This document shows, in pieces, positions 1-9,616 of a stretch of DNA of 64,000 nt. Source of the DNA: Faecousia sp. (GTDB taxonomy: Bacteria > Bacillota > Clostridia > Oscillospirales > Oscillospiraceae). A program made the translations under genes and the position numbers. The stretch covers positions 1 to 64,000 of the forward strand of contig JARIBV010000034.1 of the NCBI GenBank assembly GCA_029257335.1, given 5' to 3'. Position 1 is the first letter of the stretch; every line of letters begins with the position of its first letter. The notes under the pieces are model-generated. The model made no database searches, had not been told where the DNA came from, and was given only the letters and a program-made list of their open reading frames with translations.

Positions 1-1175
1 TAGGACTGGTAGACCTGCAGGGCGGGATAGGCCGACAGCAGCTGGGTCGGTGTGAGCACCTGGAATTTTTTCACTAGGGACAGGGCACAGTGCTGATAGC
101 TGAACTTCACAACGGGCACACCCGTCAGCACCACCAGCACCAGACCGACGGGCAGCATGACCCGAAGGGACAGGCAGCTGGAACCCACGCAGATCATCAG
201 GGCGAACACCAGAGTTCCCAACAGGCTGAACAGGCTCTGAATGGCGTAGTACCTCCCCCAGGACAGTCCGTACACGTTGGGAATGACCTCCATGTTCAGC
301 ACCGTGACCCTTGCTCCCTGCAAGCCATAGGTCAGAGCCACGGCCAGCAGCACGGTGCCCTGAAACAGCACCCACAGGCCGATGGCTGTCAGCAGTGCCA
401 AGGACAATTTTGTCCGCAGAAGGGTTCCTCTGCCCTTTCTGGTCGTCCGAAGAATGGGCACCATGTCATATCTGTGTTCCTCAGAAAAGAGGCTGCCCAG
501 CACCAGCAGCAGCGTCATGCCCAGGGTGTAGGGCAGATACTGCATGACCCCGATCAGCACGTCCCAGCCCAGACAGTAGCCGTCCCGGATGACCATATCT
601 TTGTAGTGCCGCTCCAGGGTCTTCCACCGATCCGCCTGCTGCGCCGCCGTATAGCCCCGCATTTCGTACAGGGGGACGCCGTTCAAATCCCGAATGGCTT
701 CGTCGGCCTGCACATAGGCCAAGGGGTCGGCGGCCATGGGGATCAGGTGGCGGAGCTGTAAGTACAATCTTTCCAGTTCCCAGGCATACCGATCAAACAC
801 GGCATCGGGCAGGACGCCCCGGACATAGTCAATATCATATTTATTCGCTAGGGCTTCTTCTGCCGAATAGTCGATCCAGTCGTAGTTCTTAATCTGTGCC
901 CGGGATTCCTCCAAGGTCATGCCATAGGTGTCCACCAGATCGTTGTAGAATTGCTGTCGCTCCTGCGCCCAAGCTTCATTGACCACCGCCGTAGGCACCT
1001 GCTGCTCCTGCGCCCGGTAGTCTGGGTGGCTCCAAAAGTAAGCCGGATTGATGCCTGCCATGGTGTCCATTCTGCCCAGAAAGGCCGATGTCACATAAAC
1101 GCCCAGCAGAAGTGCCACAATCAGCAGCAGTAGAACTGTCTGTTTCCGATATTTTTGTAGTTCAAACCCATGCAT
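1..1175 (-). CDS. Membrane protein, probable ABC-2-type transporter permease component (truncated by window start)
   Basis: Minus-strand open frame from ATG at 1175 (MHGFELQKYRKQTVLLLLIVALLLGVYVTSAFLG...) with several hydrophobic segments. Its start overlaps the stop of the next gene in an ABC operon. Confidence 0.7.
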   Translation of the reverse strand, partial: MHGFELQKYRKQTVLLLLIVALLLGVYVTSAFLGRMDTMAGINPAYFWSHPDYRAQEQQVPTAVVNEAWAQERQQFYNDLVDTYGMTLEESRAQIKNYDWIDYSAEEALANKYDIDYVRGVLPDAVFDRYAWELERLYLQLRHLIPMAADPLAYVQADEAIRDLNGVPLYEMRGYTAAQQADRWKTLERHYKDMVIRDGYCLGWDVLIGVMQYLPYTLGMTLLLVLGSLFSEEHRYDMVPILRTTRKGRGTLLRTKLSLALLTAIGLWVLFQGTVLLAVALTYGLQGARVTVLNMEVIPNVYGLSWGRYYAIQSLFSLLGTLVFALMICVGSSCLSLRVMLPVGLVLVVLTGVPVVKFSYQHCALSLVKKFQVLTPTQLLSAYPALQVYQS

Positions 1176-2271
1176 TGGTGTTTCTCCTCTCCTTGCTGCA
1201 TATCCTCCAAACTGCCACCACACCCGCCATCAGCAGCACCAGCCATTCCAGTCCTGCCACATCCCAGGGATGCGCATACCAACTGCCAAGCCGCCAGGCG
1301 ACCCAGTCTGACCACAGATGACGGCTGTCCACCAGATTGGAAAGCCAAAGAGACAGCAGGGGCAGGCGCAAAAGACGTGCCGCCAGCATGGGCAGAAGCA
1401 GCACGCCACCGGTGACGACAACGGCGCGGACAGCTGTCCCGCTCCAGGCCGACAGCAGAAATGTCCACAGGGCCAGTACCAGACTGACAGCCAGTCCCAC
1501 AGCCAGTACCACCAGCAGATAGACCCCGGTGTTCCATACAAAGGGGCAGGACTGAAACTGAAAATCCTGGATCACGCCGTCCATCACGCCCCAGCCAGCC
1601 GTGACCGTCAGAGTCAAGGCATAAATACCATTGCCCAATACCCAAGCCATGACAGTTGACAGAAGGCAGACCCACAATTTTGCCAGGAACAGCCGATTTC
1701 TCCCATATTTCGTCACGGACTGCATAGGCTTCATGCCGGTGCCTGTTTCCACGGCAAACTGGTTAGGACAGAGTAAAATGAGGAACAGCACCATAGCCCA
1801 GGCCACCATGGACTGGTTGGCCATGACGGATGCCGCCGGGGAGAGACCGCAGTGCAGCTGCCCGTTTTCTGCAGCCGCCCGTAAGGGTGCATAGGCCAGC
1901 TTGATCTGCTGCACATTAAAGGCAGGGTCGGCACCGTAGTACCGCTGCAAGCCCAGCACATGGTCTTCCAACCGTGCTGCAAACTGCGTATCTTCCACCA
2001 CAGACAGCAAGCTTTGCGCTTCCGGCGTAGCCGCCCAGAATGCCTCTGGAGTTGGTGGTTTTCCGCCCCACAGCTGTGCATAGTCGTCCAAGACATGGGC
2101 TTTCCATCCTTCGTCCATGACCCCAGCATAGGTGTTGTACCGTGCTGCTTCCTCTTTGATTCCGTAAGGCGGCAGGATGATTCCACTGAAGACCTGTACC
2201 ATCAAAACCGCCGCCAGTGCCAGCCACATCATGGGTCTTGACCAGGTTTTCTGCCACTCGGCCCGGAACAT
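1162..2271 (-). CDS. ABC-2-type membrane permease subunit
   Basis: ORF on the track (385 aa). Likely start is MFRAEWQKTWSRPMMW at 2271, overlapping the ATPase stop. Multiple TM segments. Confidence 0.7.
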   Translation of the reverse strand: MFRAEWQKTWSRPMMWLALAAVLMVQVFSGIILPPYGIKEEAARYNTYAGVMDEGWKAHVLDDYAQLWGGKPPTPEAFWAATPEAQSLLSVVEDTQFAARLEDHVLGLQRYYGADPAFNVQQIKLAYAPLRAAAENGQLHCGLSPAASVMANQSMVAWAMVLFLILLCPNQFAVETGTGMKPMQSVTKYGRNRLFLAKLWVCLLSTVMAWVLGNGIYALTLTVTAGWGVMDGVIQDFQFQSCPFVWNTGVYLLVVLAVGLAVSLVLALWTFLLSAWSGTAVRAVVVTGGVLLLPMLAARLLRLPLLSLWLSNLVDSRHLWSDWVAWRLGSWYAHPWDVAGLEWLVLLMAGVVAVWRICSKERRNTNAWV

Positions 2272-3140
2272 TACAGCTCCTCCCGGCCACAGTAGGCCAC
2301 ATAGGCGTCTTCCAAACACGGATCCACCGGAACTGCCTCCGCGGGAATGTCGTCCGGGCAGAGCAGTCGCAGGGAAATCTTCTCTCCTACGGGCTGCATA
2401 TTGGAAATTTTGTAGCGAGCCCGCATATGCTCGGCTTCGTCCGCCGACACGGTACAGGTGCAGACCTGTCCTTGAAGCCTACGGCAAATGGCTTCGGTGG
2501 TGTCCCGTGCCTGTATGCTGCCTTCCCGCAGCATAATCACCTGAGTGGCCAGATGCTCTACATCAGACACAATATGGGTAGAGAGAATCACCAGACGATC
2601 TTTGGCCAGTCCGGCGATCATGGAGCGGAACCGAATCCGTTCCTGGGGATCCAGCCCAGCCGTCGGCTCGTCGAGAATCAGGATTTTGGGATCATTCAGC
2701 AGCGCCTGGGCAATGCCTACCCGCTGCACCATGCCGCCAGAGCAGGCACCCAGCCGCTTTTTCCGCTGGTCATACAGTCCAACCTGCTGTAACAGGACTT
2801 CCACCCGTCCGGGAATTTCCCCAGCGGGGATACCTTTCAGGACAGAGAGATAGCGGAGGTATTTTTCTGCTGTGAACCAGGGATAGAATCCGACTTTCTG
2901 CGGCAGATAACCAAGAATACTTCGATATTCCTCCCCCATGTTCCGAATATTCTCTCCGTCAAGCAGCACAGCCCCCTCGTCAGGACGGAGCAGGTCACAC
3001 AGAAGCCGGAGCAGGGTTGTCTTGCCTGCACCATTGGGACCCAGCAGCCCCCAAATACCCGGTGTCAGATCCAGATCAAGATGATCGACGGCCGTTTTCC
3101 GTCCATAAGTTTTTGTTAAATTACATAAGGTAAGCTTCAC
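2271..3140 (-). CDS. ABC transporter ATP-binding protein
   Basis: Walker A GPNGAGKTT, signature CSGGMVQRVGIAQAL, Walker B ILILDEPTAGLDP. Confidence 0.95.
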   Translation of the reverse strand: MKLTLCNLTKTYGRKTAVDHLDLDLTPGIWGLLGPNGAGKTTLLRLLCDLLRPDEGAVLLDGENIRNMGEEYRSILGYLPQKVGFYPWFTAEKYLRYLSVLKGIPAGEIPGRVEVLLQQVGLYDQRKKRLGACSGGMVQRVGIAQALLNDPKILILDEPTAGLDPQERIRFRSMIAGLAKDRLVILSTHIVSDVEHLATQVIMLREGSIQARDTTEAICRRLQGQVCTCTVSADEAEHMRARYKISNMQPVGEKISLRLLCPDDIPAEAVPVDPCLEDAYVAYCGREEL

Positions 3141-3822
3141 AGTCCATTCTCCTTTTTGCAGTGTTCCAAAGTGTCAGCAACAGCAGCGCTGTCGCTCCGG
3201 CCAGAATGGCCAGAACAGCCCCCAGGCCCATGGCGAAATAGATCTCCCAGTTGTAAGCTGTCAGTAGGGCTGCCCCGGCATAGACCACCGCCATGCCCCG
3301 ATTACTGCGGGTCAGTCCGTTCCAGAGCAACGCCGCCAAAGCTCCCAACACTGTGGGCAGTACCATGACAACCCCGTGACAAAGTCCGTTTTCCGCCCGC
3401 ATCAAAGGCAGCGCCAACATCAGTACGCTGCACAAGGCGCATCCGAACAGGCACAAAATCCTGGCCAACAAAATCTGGCCAAAGCCGTATTTGCAGGTAT
3501 GTTCCAGTTCTGCCATACATTCTGTCTCAGCAAACAGCAGCTGCCAGCCCAGCAGCAACACAATGGCGGCACTGACCGTGGCCGAAATCAGCTGGGCATC
3601 CTCAATCTGCAAGCTGCCCCCCACCAGAACCACCAGAAGCAGCAGGATTGCTATCCCCCCATAGACACTGCGGGGCAGAGCTGCCAGTTGCAGCCGCAGC
3701 AGGGGCAGCAGTGACGATTTCCGTTTGACCTGCGGCAGGGATCGGATGCATCGCTCCACGGCCTGTGCTGATGGCCGCTCTGCCTGCACCTGTATCTTCA
3801 GTTGTTCCATCCACTTATCCAT
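3121..3822 (-). CDS. Integral membrane protein of the ECF/ABC operon (possible anti-sigma role)
   Basis: 233 aa with an N-terminal soluble segment followed by several TM helices. Overlaps the sigma gene upstream and the ABC ATPase gene downstream. Confidence 0.6.
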   Translation of the reverse strand: MDKWMEQLKIQVQAERPSAQAVERCIRSLPQVKRKSSLLPLLRLQLAALPRSVYGGIAILLLLVVLVGGSLQIEDAQLISATVSAAIVLLLGWQLLFAETECMAELEHTCKYGFGQILLARILCLFGCALCSVLMLALPLMRAENGLCHGVVMVLPTVLGALAALLWNGLTRSNRGMAVVYAGAALLTAYNWEIYFAMGLGAVLAILAGATALLLLTLWNTAKRRMDCEAYLM

Positions 3823-4351
3823 GATGTTCCTCCATCCGTTTCCGACAGGCCGCCAGGCCCCGTTGCACCCGGGATTTGGCCGTGGGAATTGGGATCTGCA
3901 AGACCTGGGCTACTTCCCGGAAGGTCAGCCCCTGCAAATAATACAGTTCCAGGCAGGTGCGCTGTTCCTCCGGCAGCTGCGCTAGCAAGCGCTGGGCATC
4001 TAGTCTGGCCTCTACTTGATTCATAGGATCTGTCTCCCTTGCCTCTCCCAAGGGTTCCGTTTGCTTATAGCTCCGATAATAGTCTACTAGGGTGTTGTGG
4101 GCAATTCGATATAAATAGGAAGAAAAACTGGCTGTTGGTCGATATAAATGCAAGGATTTTGTCAGTTTGACAAAGACATCCTGGGTCAGATCTTCCGCCG
4201 TCTCCCGGTTCTGCACCCGGAAAAACAAGTATTGATAAATGTTGTCATAGTACAGTTGCACCAGTTCTTCCAGCGCCGCCCGACTACCGTGGACGGCCTG
4301 GCTGATGAGCCACAATATTTTCATATTCCACTGCTCCAGATCTATTTTCAA
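3815..4351 (-). CDS. RNA polymerase sigma factor, ECF (sigma-70) family
   Basis: Region 2 YDNIYQYLFFRVQNRETAEDLTQDVFVKL; region 4 LPEEQRTCLELYYLQGLTFREVAQVLQIPIPTAKSRVQRGL. Confidence 0.93.
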   Translation of the reverse strand: MKIDLEQWNMKILWLISQAVHGSRAALEELVQLYYDNIYQYLFFRVQNRETAEDLTQDVFVKLTKSLHLYRPTASFSSYLYRIAHNTLVDYYRSYKQTEPLGEARETDPMNQVEARLDAQRLLAQLPEEQRTCLELYYLQGLTFREVAQVLQIPIPTAKSRVQRGLAACRKRMEEHHG

Positions 4352-4591
4352 ATATTATAACGAATGAGGTCTCTTTTTGGATGCAAGAAAAGCAGTTTTT
4401 TTCAATCTGCTCAGATTCCCCCTTCTCACTCGGCGGTATGTTAGCCCTGCTTTTCCTGCAAGAAGCAAGTCATTATAATTCAGACAATTCGGTGAGGTTC
4501 TGCTCCAGTTATGCAGGGGGTCACCTTCAGTTGCATCCGTGTATCCCTCAAAAAAGATAAATTAAACTGTAAGTGTTACAATTATTCCAAG

Positions 4592-4644
4592 ATTAGTACT
4601 ATATAAGCGAGGGCACGAATTACCCTCGCTTATATAGTACTAAT
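4592..4644. repeat. 22-bp perfect inverted repeat with 9-nt loop
   Basis: attagtactatataagcgaggg / cacgaatta / ccctcgcttatatagtactaat. Confidence 0.9.
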
Positions 4645-4840
4645 TCCAATAAGTCTAACACTTTACTTTTTGCTATTATAACATACCTCGCTAGATCTGA
4701 TAACAATTTTCCTTAAGGGTTTTGTGCTCCCCTTATTTGAAAAGGACCTCGGCCTCTCCTGCCGGTATTGTCTGCCTCTGGCATTGCTATGGGCTGTGGT
4801 TCTATGGCCTCGATTTTCGTGTATCTTCTTTTGGTACGAC

Positions 4841-4882
4841 AATGCCCCCTAGCGTGGTCGGTATCCTACGCTAGGGGGCATT
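4841..4882. terminator. Possible (bidirectional) terminator hairpin
   Basis: 15-bp perfect stem aatgccccctagcgt...acgctagggggcatt downstream of the minus-strand SLH gene; the T-tract is weak. Confidence 0.55.
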
Positions 4883-4946
4883 TTGCCTATTGTCCGTTTT
4901 TATTGGAACTGTTCAGGTCAGAAGGAATTGCCTTCAATGGGACGGA

Positions 4947-5804
4947 TTATTTTACCATATCCCGATAGAGGAAGGTGACGATCTGACCGCGCTGGCAGAG
5001 GTTTCTGGGGGCGAAGGTGGTGGCGGTAACACCATCGGTAATGCCCTCATGGAAGGCCCAGATTATGGCATCTTCGGAATAACTGCCCTTTTTCAAGTCG
5101 GTGAAGGGGTGATCCTGAGAGGCAGGCTTGGGGCTGTTGTTGGCACGCCACAGGAAGGTCATGGCCTGCTCACGGGTACAGACCCCGTTGGGGCGGAAGT
5201 GCGTGGCATCCACACCATCGGTAATGCCTTCGCCATAGGCCCACAAAATGGCCTGCTCCGCATAGCCGCCTGTTACATCCACAAAGGGACGATCCTGAGA
5301 GGCAGGCTTGGGGCAGCCGTGGGCACGCCACAGGAAGGTGACGATCTGACCCCGGGTGCAGGAGCCATGGGGGGCAAACAGGGTCTCGGAAACGCCGTCG
5401 GTGATCTTCTCCCCATAAGCCCACACAAGGGCATCATAGTAGAATGCATCCTTTTTTACATCGGTAAAGGGCAGCTGGGATGCCTGGGGCTTGGTGCTGA
5501 TGACAAATTCGGACCGCTGGCCGGACACGTTGACCGTGGCGGCAAATTCCTGGTTGAGCGGCAGCACGGTTTTGAACATATACTTGCCGTCTTCTCCCAG
5601 ATAGGCGCTGTCCAGATAGCATATGGTATGGTCCTTCATGATTTTAATGGTGGCATCGGAACCGGCCTGTCCAATGACGGTGACGGTCACGGCGCCGGTG
5701 GTAAGGTCCACGGTGACCTTGGGAGCGTCTGCTGCTGATGCTGAAAACATCAGAACAGAGGAAAGCATGCAGATTGCAAGCACAATGGATAGGAAACGCT
5801 TCAT
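4947..5804 (-). CDS. Secreted S-layer homology (SLH) domain protein
   Basis: Signal peptide MKRFLSIVLAICMLSSVLMFSASAA. Three SLH-like repeats (FTDVKKDAFYYDALVWAYGEKITDGVS...; FVDVTGGYAEQAILWAYGEGITDGV...; FTDLKKGSYSEDAIIWAFHEGITDGV...). Confidence 0.92.
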   Translation of the reverse strand: MKRFLSIVLAICMLSSVLMFSASAADAPKVTVDLTTGAVTVTVIGQAGSDATIKIMKDHTICYLDSAYLGEDGKYMFKTVLPLNQEFAATVNVSGQRSEFVISTKPQASQLPFTDVKKDAFYYDALVWAYGEKITDGVSETLFAPHGSCTRGQIVTFLWRAHGCPKPASQDRPFVDVTGGYAEQAILWAYGEGITDGVDATHFRPNGVCTREQAMTFLWRANNSPKPASQDHPFTDLKKGSYSEDAIIWAFHEGITDGVTATTFAPRNLCQRGQIVTFLYRDMVK

Positions 5805-5855
5805 AAATTGCTCCTCCTGTTGTAAATGACATTCATGGAAGTGAGATTGCAGGAC

Positions 5856-8800
5856 TTAGGGAACTACGATGGTCACATCGGGTAGCACGCCGAAGAAGGC
5901 TTCGGTTACGGTGCCGTTTTCCAGATCCAGACCGGGACTCCACTCGTTGGCCTTTTCATAGATGGAGCCGCCGGTGAGATGGTAAGTGCCGGAGGTCAGG
6001 CCTTTGATGGTAATGGTACTTTTCAAGGAAGAGCCGGAAGCAGAACGAATTTCGGCCTGCTCAGGGATGTCTGTCTGATACACCAGCTGCACGATACCGC
6101 CGTAGGTGCTGTTCCACTTCTGAGGCACCTGTCCAACAGGGGTGGAAACACCGCTGAGGGTTACGGTAGCGCTATAGTTCTTGTCCGCTGTGTGGTAGTA
6201 GGTTTCGTAAGGGTTGGCAGCCAGGTCCTTATTTGTGATTACGACCTGATTTTCGGCAGCCTTCTGCGTTACCTCAATTTCGATTTTCGGCATCCGGCCT
6301 TCGTAGTACTTGGCTTCCTGGGTAATCATGGGCTGGGGGAAGACAATCCACTGGCAGTAGACATGGCCTCCGGACAGGGAATAGGTGCCGGGTTTGGCGG
6401 ACGCGGGAACTGTGAAGGTGACGGTCCGAATCAGTTCTCCCTTGTCATTGCCTTCGGCAGACTCTACGGTTTTCAGATCGGGAAGGTCTGTCTGGAAGAC
6501 GGTTTTTCTGGAAATGATCGGGAAGTCGGTCTCGGGATTGGGAATTTCCAGGTCCTTCAGGGTAACGGTCACGGTGTCGCCGGGGTGGATGACCTTGGGA
6601 GAAACCTCAATATCCAGGTGCAGCTGGATGGGCTGCAAGGTGCTCTTGGCTGTTTTCAAAGCGTTGTATACACGATCCACATCTGCCACAAGGGCGGTGT
6701 TGTCGTCCAGCACTTTCTGAGCCTCTTCCAAAGCGGTTTGAACAGCGGCCCAGGAAGCTTCGGTATATTCGTCTTTCTTCAGCTGGCTGATGTCGAATAT
6801 CAGATCTTTGAGCGGCCGCTTTTCTTCCTCGGTGGCAGGCAGTTCCTGCACCACCTGGATGGAGGCGGTATCCGTGAAGTGACCGTCCTGCGTGGTGACG
6901 GTAATGGTGGCACTGCCAACTCTCACGCAGGTGACAAGACCCTTCTGATCCACGGTGGCTACAGCCGGATTGTCAGTTGCCCAGGTTACATTCTTGTTGC
7001 TTGCCCCAAGGGGGAGGACCTTTGCATTCAGCTGGATGGTATTCTCACCGCCCTTTTCCAGCTCGCCGGTGGCAGACTTGGGGGTGACTTCCACCCCGGT
7101 TACGGGACGGTTGGAAGGGGTACCCACATCCACGGTAAAGGTAGGCATGATGCCCATTTTGGCGTGGAGGGTCTTGGCGTTTAGGTTGGGCTTGCCCGGT
7201 CCGGTCAGTTCCTTATGGGCACCCGGATCAGCGCCCCACCACCACATGTCGATGCAGCCGTCGGAGAAGGTATATTTGCCTGCCTCCTTGAAGGTGAATT
7301 TTATGGTGTTCTTGGTGGCCAGATCCCACTGCCCGCAGCGGCCATAGACGGTTTCGTTGTTGACGGTGTACTGAACGCCGCTGGAATTGCCGCCCCAGGA
7401 GCTGGCGAAGCAGGGGTTGTAAATGGTTGCCAGCTTGGACACGGGAATGGTGATTCCCTTAAAGCTGATTGCGGCCTGATCTCCGGCGCTCAGGGGGGTG
7501 CCGGGGGCGGTCAGATTGGTGAGCATGATCTCAATTTTCCGAGCATCGATGGAATAGGCCTGATATTTGGTCTTTCCGTCCAGCTCCGCCTTGATCTGGA
7601 TCACGTTGGTGCGGTTTTCCAGCTGAGCGGTGTAGGTGCCGTTTTCACCGGAAAGGACCTGGTCGTTGCAGGTTACGGTGAGCACTGCATCGTGATCGGC
7701 CTGGACCGTGAAGGGGTATGCCACGGAGCTGCCCTCCTGGAAATAGACGGTGTCAAAGGTGGTACCGTAGGTGTGATAAATTTTCTCCTCGTCCTGGGTG
7801 GTCTGGTCCAGGTTGGTGGTGATGGTTACATCCGCAGGGGAGTTATTGACCTCCACGGTCATGTAGGCGTAGTTTACGGGGGAGCAGGCGCCATAGACCG
7901 TCTCGCTCCATTCGGGCTTGACCTCATCATAACGAACCTGAATCACGGCCACGCCTTCTTTCCGGGCAGTAACCAGGCCGGAATCGCTGATGGAAACCAC
8001 ACCCTCCCCGCTCATGACGGTGTAGTGCATAGGTGGCAGGGTGAGGCCGCTGTTCTGCACCGAATCTTCTACCAGTTCCGGCAGACGGCGGGCGGTGATC
8101 TGGTAAGTATCACCCACGGCCAGACGCTCAAAATCACTGTTGAGCCAGATGTCATTTTCCCAATCATCGGGAATGGCGGGCTCGGCAGGCTCGGTAGGCT
8201 CGGTAGGCTCGGTAGGCTCCGTAGGTTTAGAAGGATCTGTAGGGTCAGGCTTGGAAGGAGCATCCTCAAGACCGGCAACGGCGGCATTGATGGCGGCGAT
8301 GTGCTGGCTTACCACCAGTTCCTTCTCGACGGCACCGGTGTTGTAAGCCTCGTCGTTGGCAATGAGCTTGGCTGCTTCCAGTGCATCGCGAACCGCCTTT
8401 TCGGAGCTTTCCGTGTACTTGCCGTGGTTCGTGGCCAGCATGGTTTCGGTGTCTTCAATGATGGCCTTTAACAGCTGCACCAGAGGGGCATGTACATCGG
8501 TGGAATTGGTGGTGTAGCGGACACGGAGCACATCCCCGTCTTTCAGCTCGTACAGAGACAGGCCGAAGGCTGGGAATTCTTCATTGACGCAGTATTTCCA
8601 GCCGCTTATGGGACCGTGATCAAATTCTCCGTCGCCTTCAATGGAGGCCAGATAAATGGAGCCGTACTGGGCGTTTTCCGTTGCCTTGTAGGTGTAGTTC
8701 CGGGCATCCATCTCTCGTTTCAGAAGTGTCCAGGCGGTATCGCCCTCCCGGAGATCCACTTCTACGGCAGACAGCAGATCGCCCTTGCCAATGGTGCGCT

Positions 8801-9260
8801 TTTCAATGGACAGGGTTACGGTGCCGCAGACCGGGGCGGCAGTGTCCACAACCAGCACATTGCTCAGCAGATTCATGCTGTCCAGGCTGTCCCAGGCGAA
8901 GGACTTCAGGATATAGGTTCCGTCCTGAGGAATCTCCAGCTCTGCGTTCCAGGTGGCTTCGCTGTTTGCTTCCACCTGCATGGCCTGGTTGGTATAGCTC
9001 TGCATGGCATTGGTTTCTGCGTCATACAGGGCTAAAATCAGGTCCGTGGAAATTTTTTGGGAGCCGGTATTTTTTAAGGTCAGCTCCACAGAGGCGGTTT
9101 TTCCGTTTTCGACATGTTCCACCCGGCCCTGTGTCAGGGTCAGGGAAGCTTCCTGCGCCGATGCGCTGGGGTGAATGTCGGCAGCCTGCGCGGTGGGCAG
9201 AATGGACATCACCAGCAGAACACACAGAAGCAGAGCAGTCAGGCGTTTTGCAATTTGCAT
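5856..9260 (-). CDS. Large secreted surface protein with DUF4430 (transcobalamin-like) domain, bacterial Ig-like (Big2) domain and FIVAR-like segments
   Basis: Likely start MQIAKRLTALLLCVLLVMSILPTAQAA at 9260 (signal peptide). DUF4430-type motif SIYLASIEGDGEFDHGPISGWKYCVNEEFPAFGLSLYELKDGDVLRVRYTT. Big2 motif VTWATDNPAVATVDQKGLVTCVRVGSATITVTTQDG. (TEP)n linker. Confidence 0.85.
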   Translation of the reverse strand: MQIAKRLTALLLCVLLVMSILPTAQAADIHPSASAQEASLTLTQGRVEHVENGKTASVELTLKNTGSQKISTDLILALYDAETNAMQSYTNQAMQVEANSEATWNAELEIPQDGTYILKSFAWDSLDSMNLLSNVLVVDTAAPVCGTVTLSIEKRTIGKGDLLSAVEVDLREGDTAWTLLKREMDARNYTYKATENAQYGSIYLASIEGDGEFDHGPISGWKYCVNEEFPAFGLSLYELKDGDVLRVRYTTNSTDVHAPLVQLLKAIIEDTETMLATNHGKYTESSEKAVRDALEAAKLIANDEAYNTGAVEKELVVSQHIAAINAAVAGLEDAPSKPDPTDPSKPTEPTEPTEPTEPAEPAIPDDWENDIWLNSDFERLAVGDTYQITARRLPELVEDSVQNSGLTLPPMHYTVMSGEGVVSISDSGLVTARKEGVAVIQVRYDEVKPEWSETVYGACSPVNYAYMTVEVNNSPADVTITTNLDQTTQDEEKIYHTYGTTFDTVYFQEGSSVAYPFTVQADHDAVLTVTCNDQVLSGENGTYTAQLENRTNVIQIKAELDGKTKYQAYSIDARKIEIMLTNLTAPGTPLSAGDQAAISFKGITIPVSKLATIYNPCFASSWGGNSSGVQYTVNNETVYGRCGQWDLATKNTIKFTFKEAGKYTFSDGCIDMWWWGADPGAHKELTGPGKPNLNAKTLHAKMGIMPTFTVDVGTPSNRPVTGVEVTPKSATGELEKGGENTIQLNAKVLPLGASNKNVTWATDNPAVATVDQKGLVTCVRVGSATITVTTQDGHFTDTASIQVVQELPATEEEKRPLKDLIFDISQLKKDEYTEASWAAVQTALEEAQKVLDDNTALVADVDRVYNALKTAKSTLQPIQLHLDIEVSPKVIHPGDTVTVTLKDLEIPNPETDFPIISRKTVFQTDLPDLKTVESAEGNDKGELIRTVTFTVPASAKPGTYSLSGGHVYCQWIVFPQPMITQEAKYYEGRMPKIEIEVTQKAAENQVVITNKDLAANPYETYYHTADKNYSATVTLSGVSTPVGQVPQKWNSTYGGIVQLVYQTDIPEQAEIRSASGSSLKSTITIKGLTSGTYHLTGGSIYEKANEWSPGLDLENGTVTEAFFGVLPDVTIVVP
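8179..8223. repeat. Five 9-bp tandem repeats encoding a (PTE/TEP)n linker
   Basis: ggctcggca ggctcggta x3 ggctccgta; minus-strand translation PTEPTEPTEPTEPAEP. Confidence 0.9.
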
Positions 9261-9512
9261 AGTGTTCCCTCCTAGTTGATGGTTGTTTTGGTGATAGACG
9301 ATGGGAATTGCCATTGGGTTCTGGGGGTTTGAAAACACAACTCCTTCCTGATGATCCTTACAAAAGACCGTGATTTTCCCGCATACCTCTCTTTCGTTTG
9401 CCTTTTGTAGCTGCGTGATATCACAACACAAAAACAGGCCCGCAGAGCCGTTTTGTGCAGCTTACGATGAAACATTGCCATGAAAGCCAAGCCTAGGGAA
9501 AAATCGGCGCAA

Positions 9513-9543
9513 CAAAAAGGCCGCATCAGCGTTTCCTGATGCG
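9513..9543 (-). terminator. Intrinsic terminator of the cobalamin riboswitch
   Basis: Minus strand CGCATCAGGAAACGCTGATGCGGCCTTTTTG: 8-bp stem followed by a T-run. Confidence 0.85.
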
Positions 9544-9616
9544 ACCGTATATTTTCGCCCCCATTTTTGAAACGCCCGCCAAAGCAACACGAAAGGTGGC
9601 GTTTCAAAAGACTCGA

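Noticed and set aside
4768-4968. 66-aa plus-strand ORF over the 4841-4882 hairpin
   Set aside because: No RBS or family resemblance; overlaps a palindromic terminator-like element.
8179-8223. Short tandem repeats, considered as CRISPR or VNTR
   Set aside because: 9-bp units without spacers encode a TEP-rich linker; not CRISPR. No CRISPR array was recognised anywhere in the window.
5979-8471. Long plus-strand ORFs (401 aa, 418 aa) opposite the DUF4430 protein
   Set aside because: Glycine-rich antisense translations without motifs; the opposing strand has signal peptide, Big2 and DUF4430 evidence.
9261-9431. N-terminal extension of the DUF4430 ORF (MCCDITQLQKANE...)
   Set aside because: The signal peptide begins at MQIAKRL (9260); the upstream part lies in the riboswitch 5' UTR.
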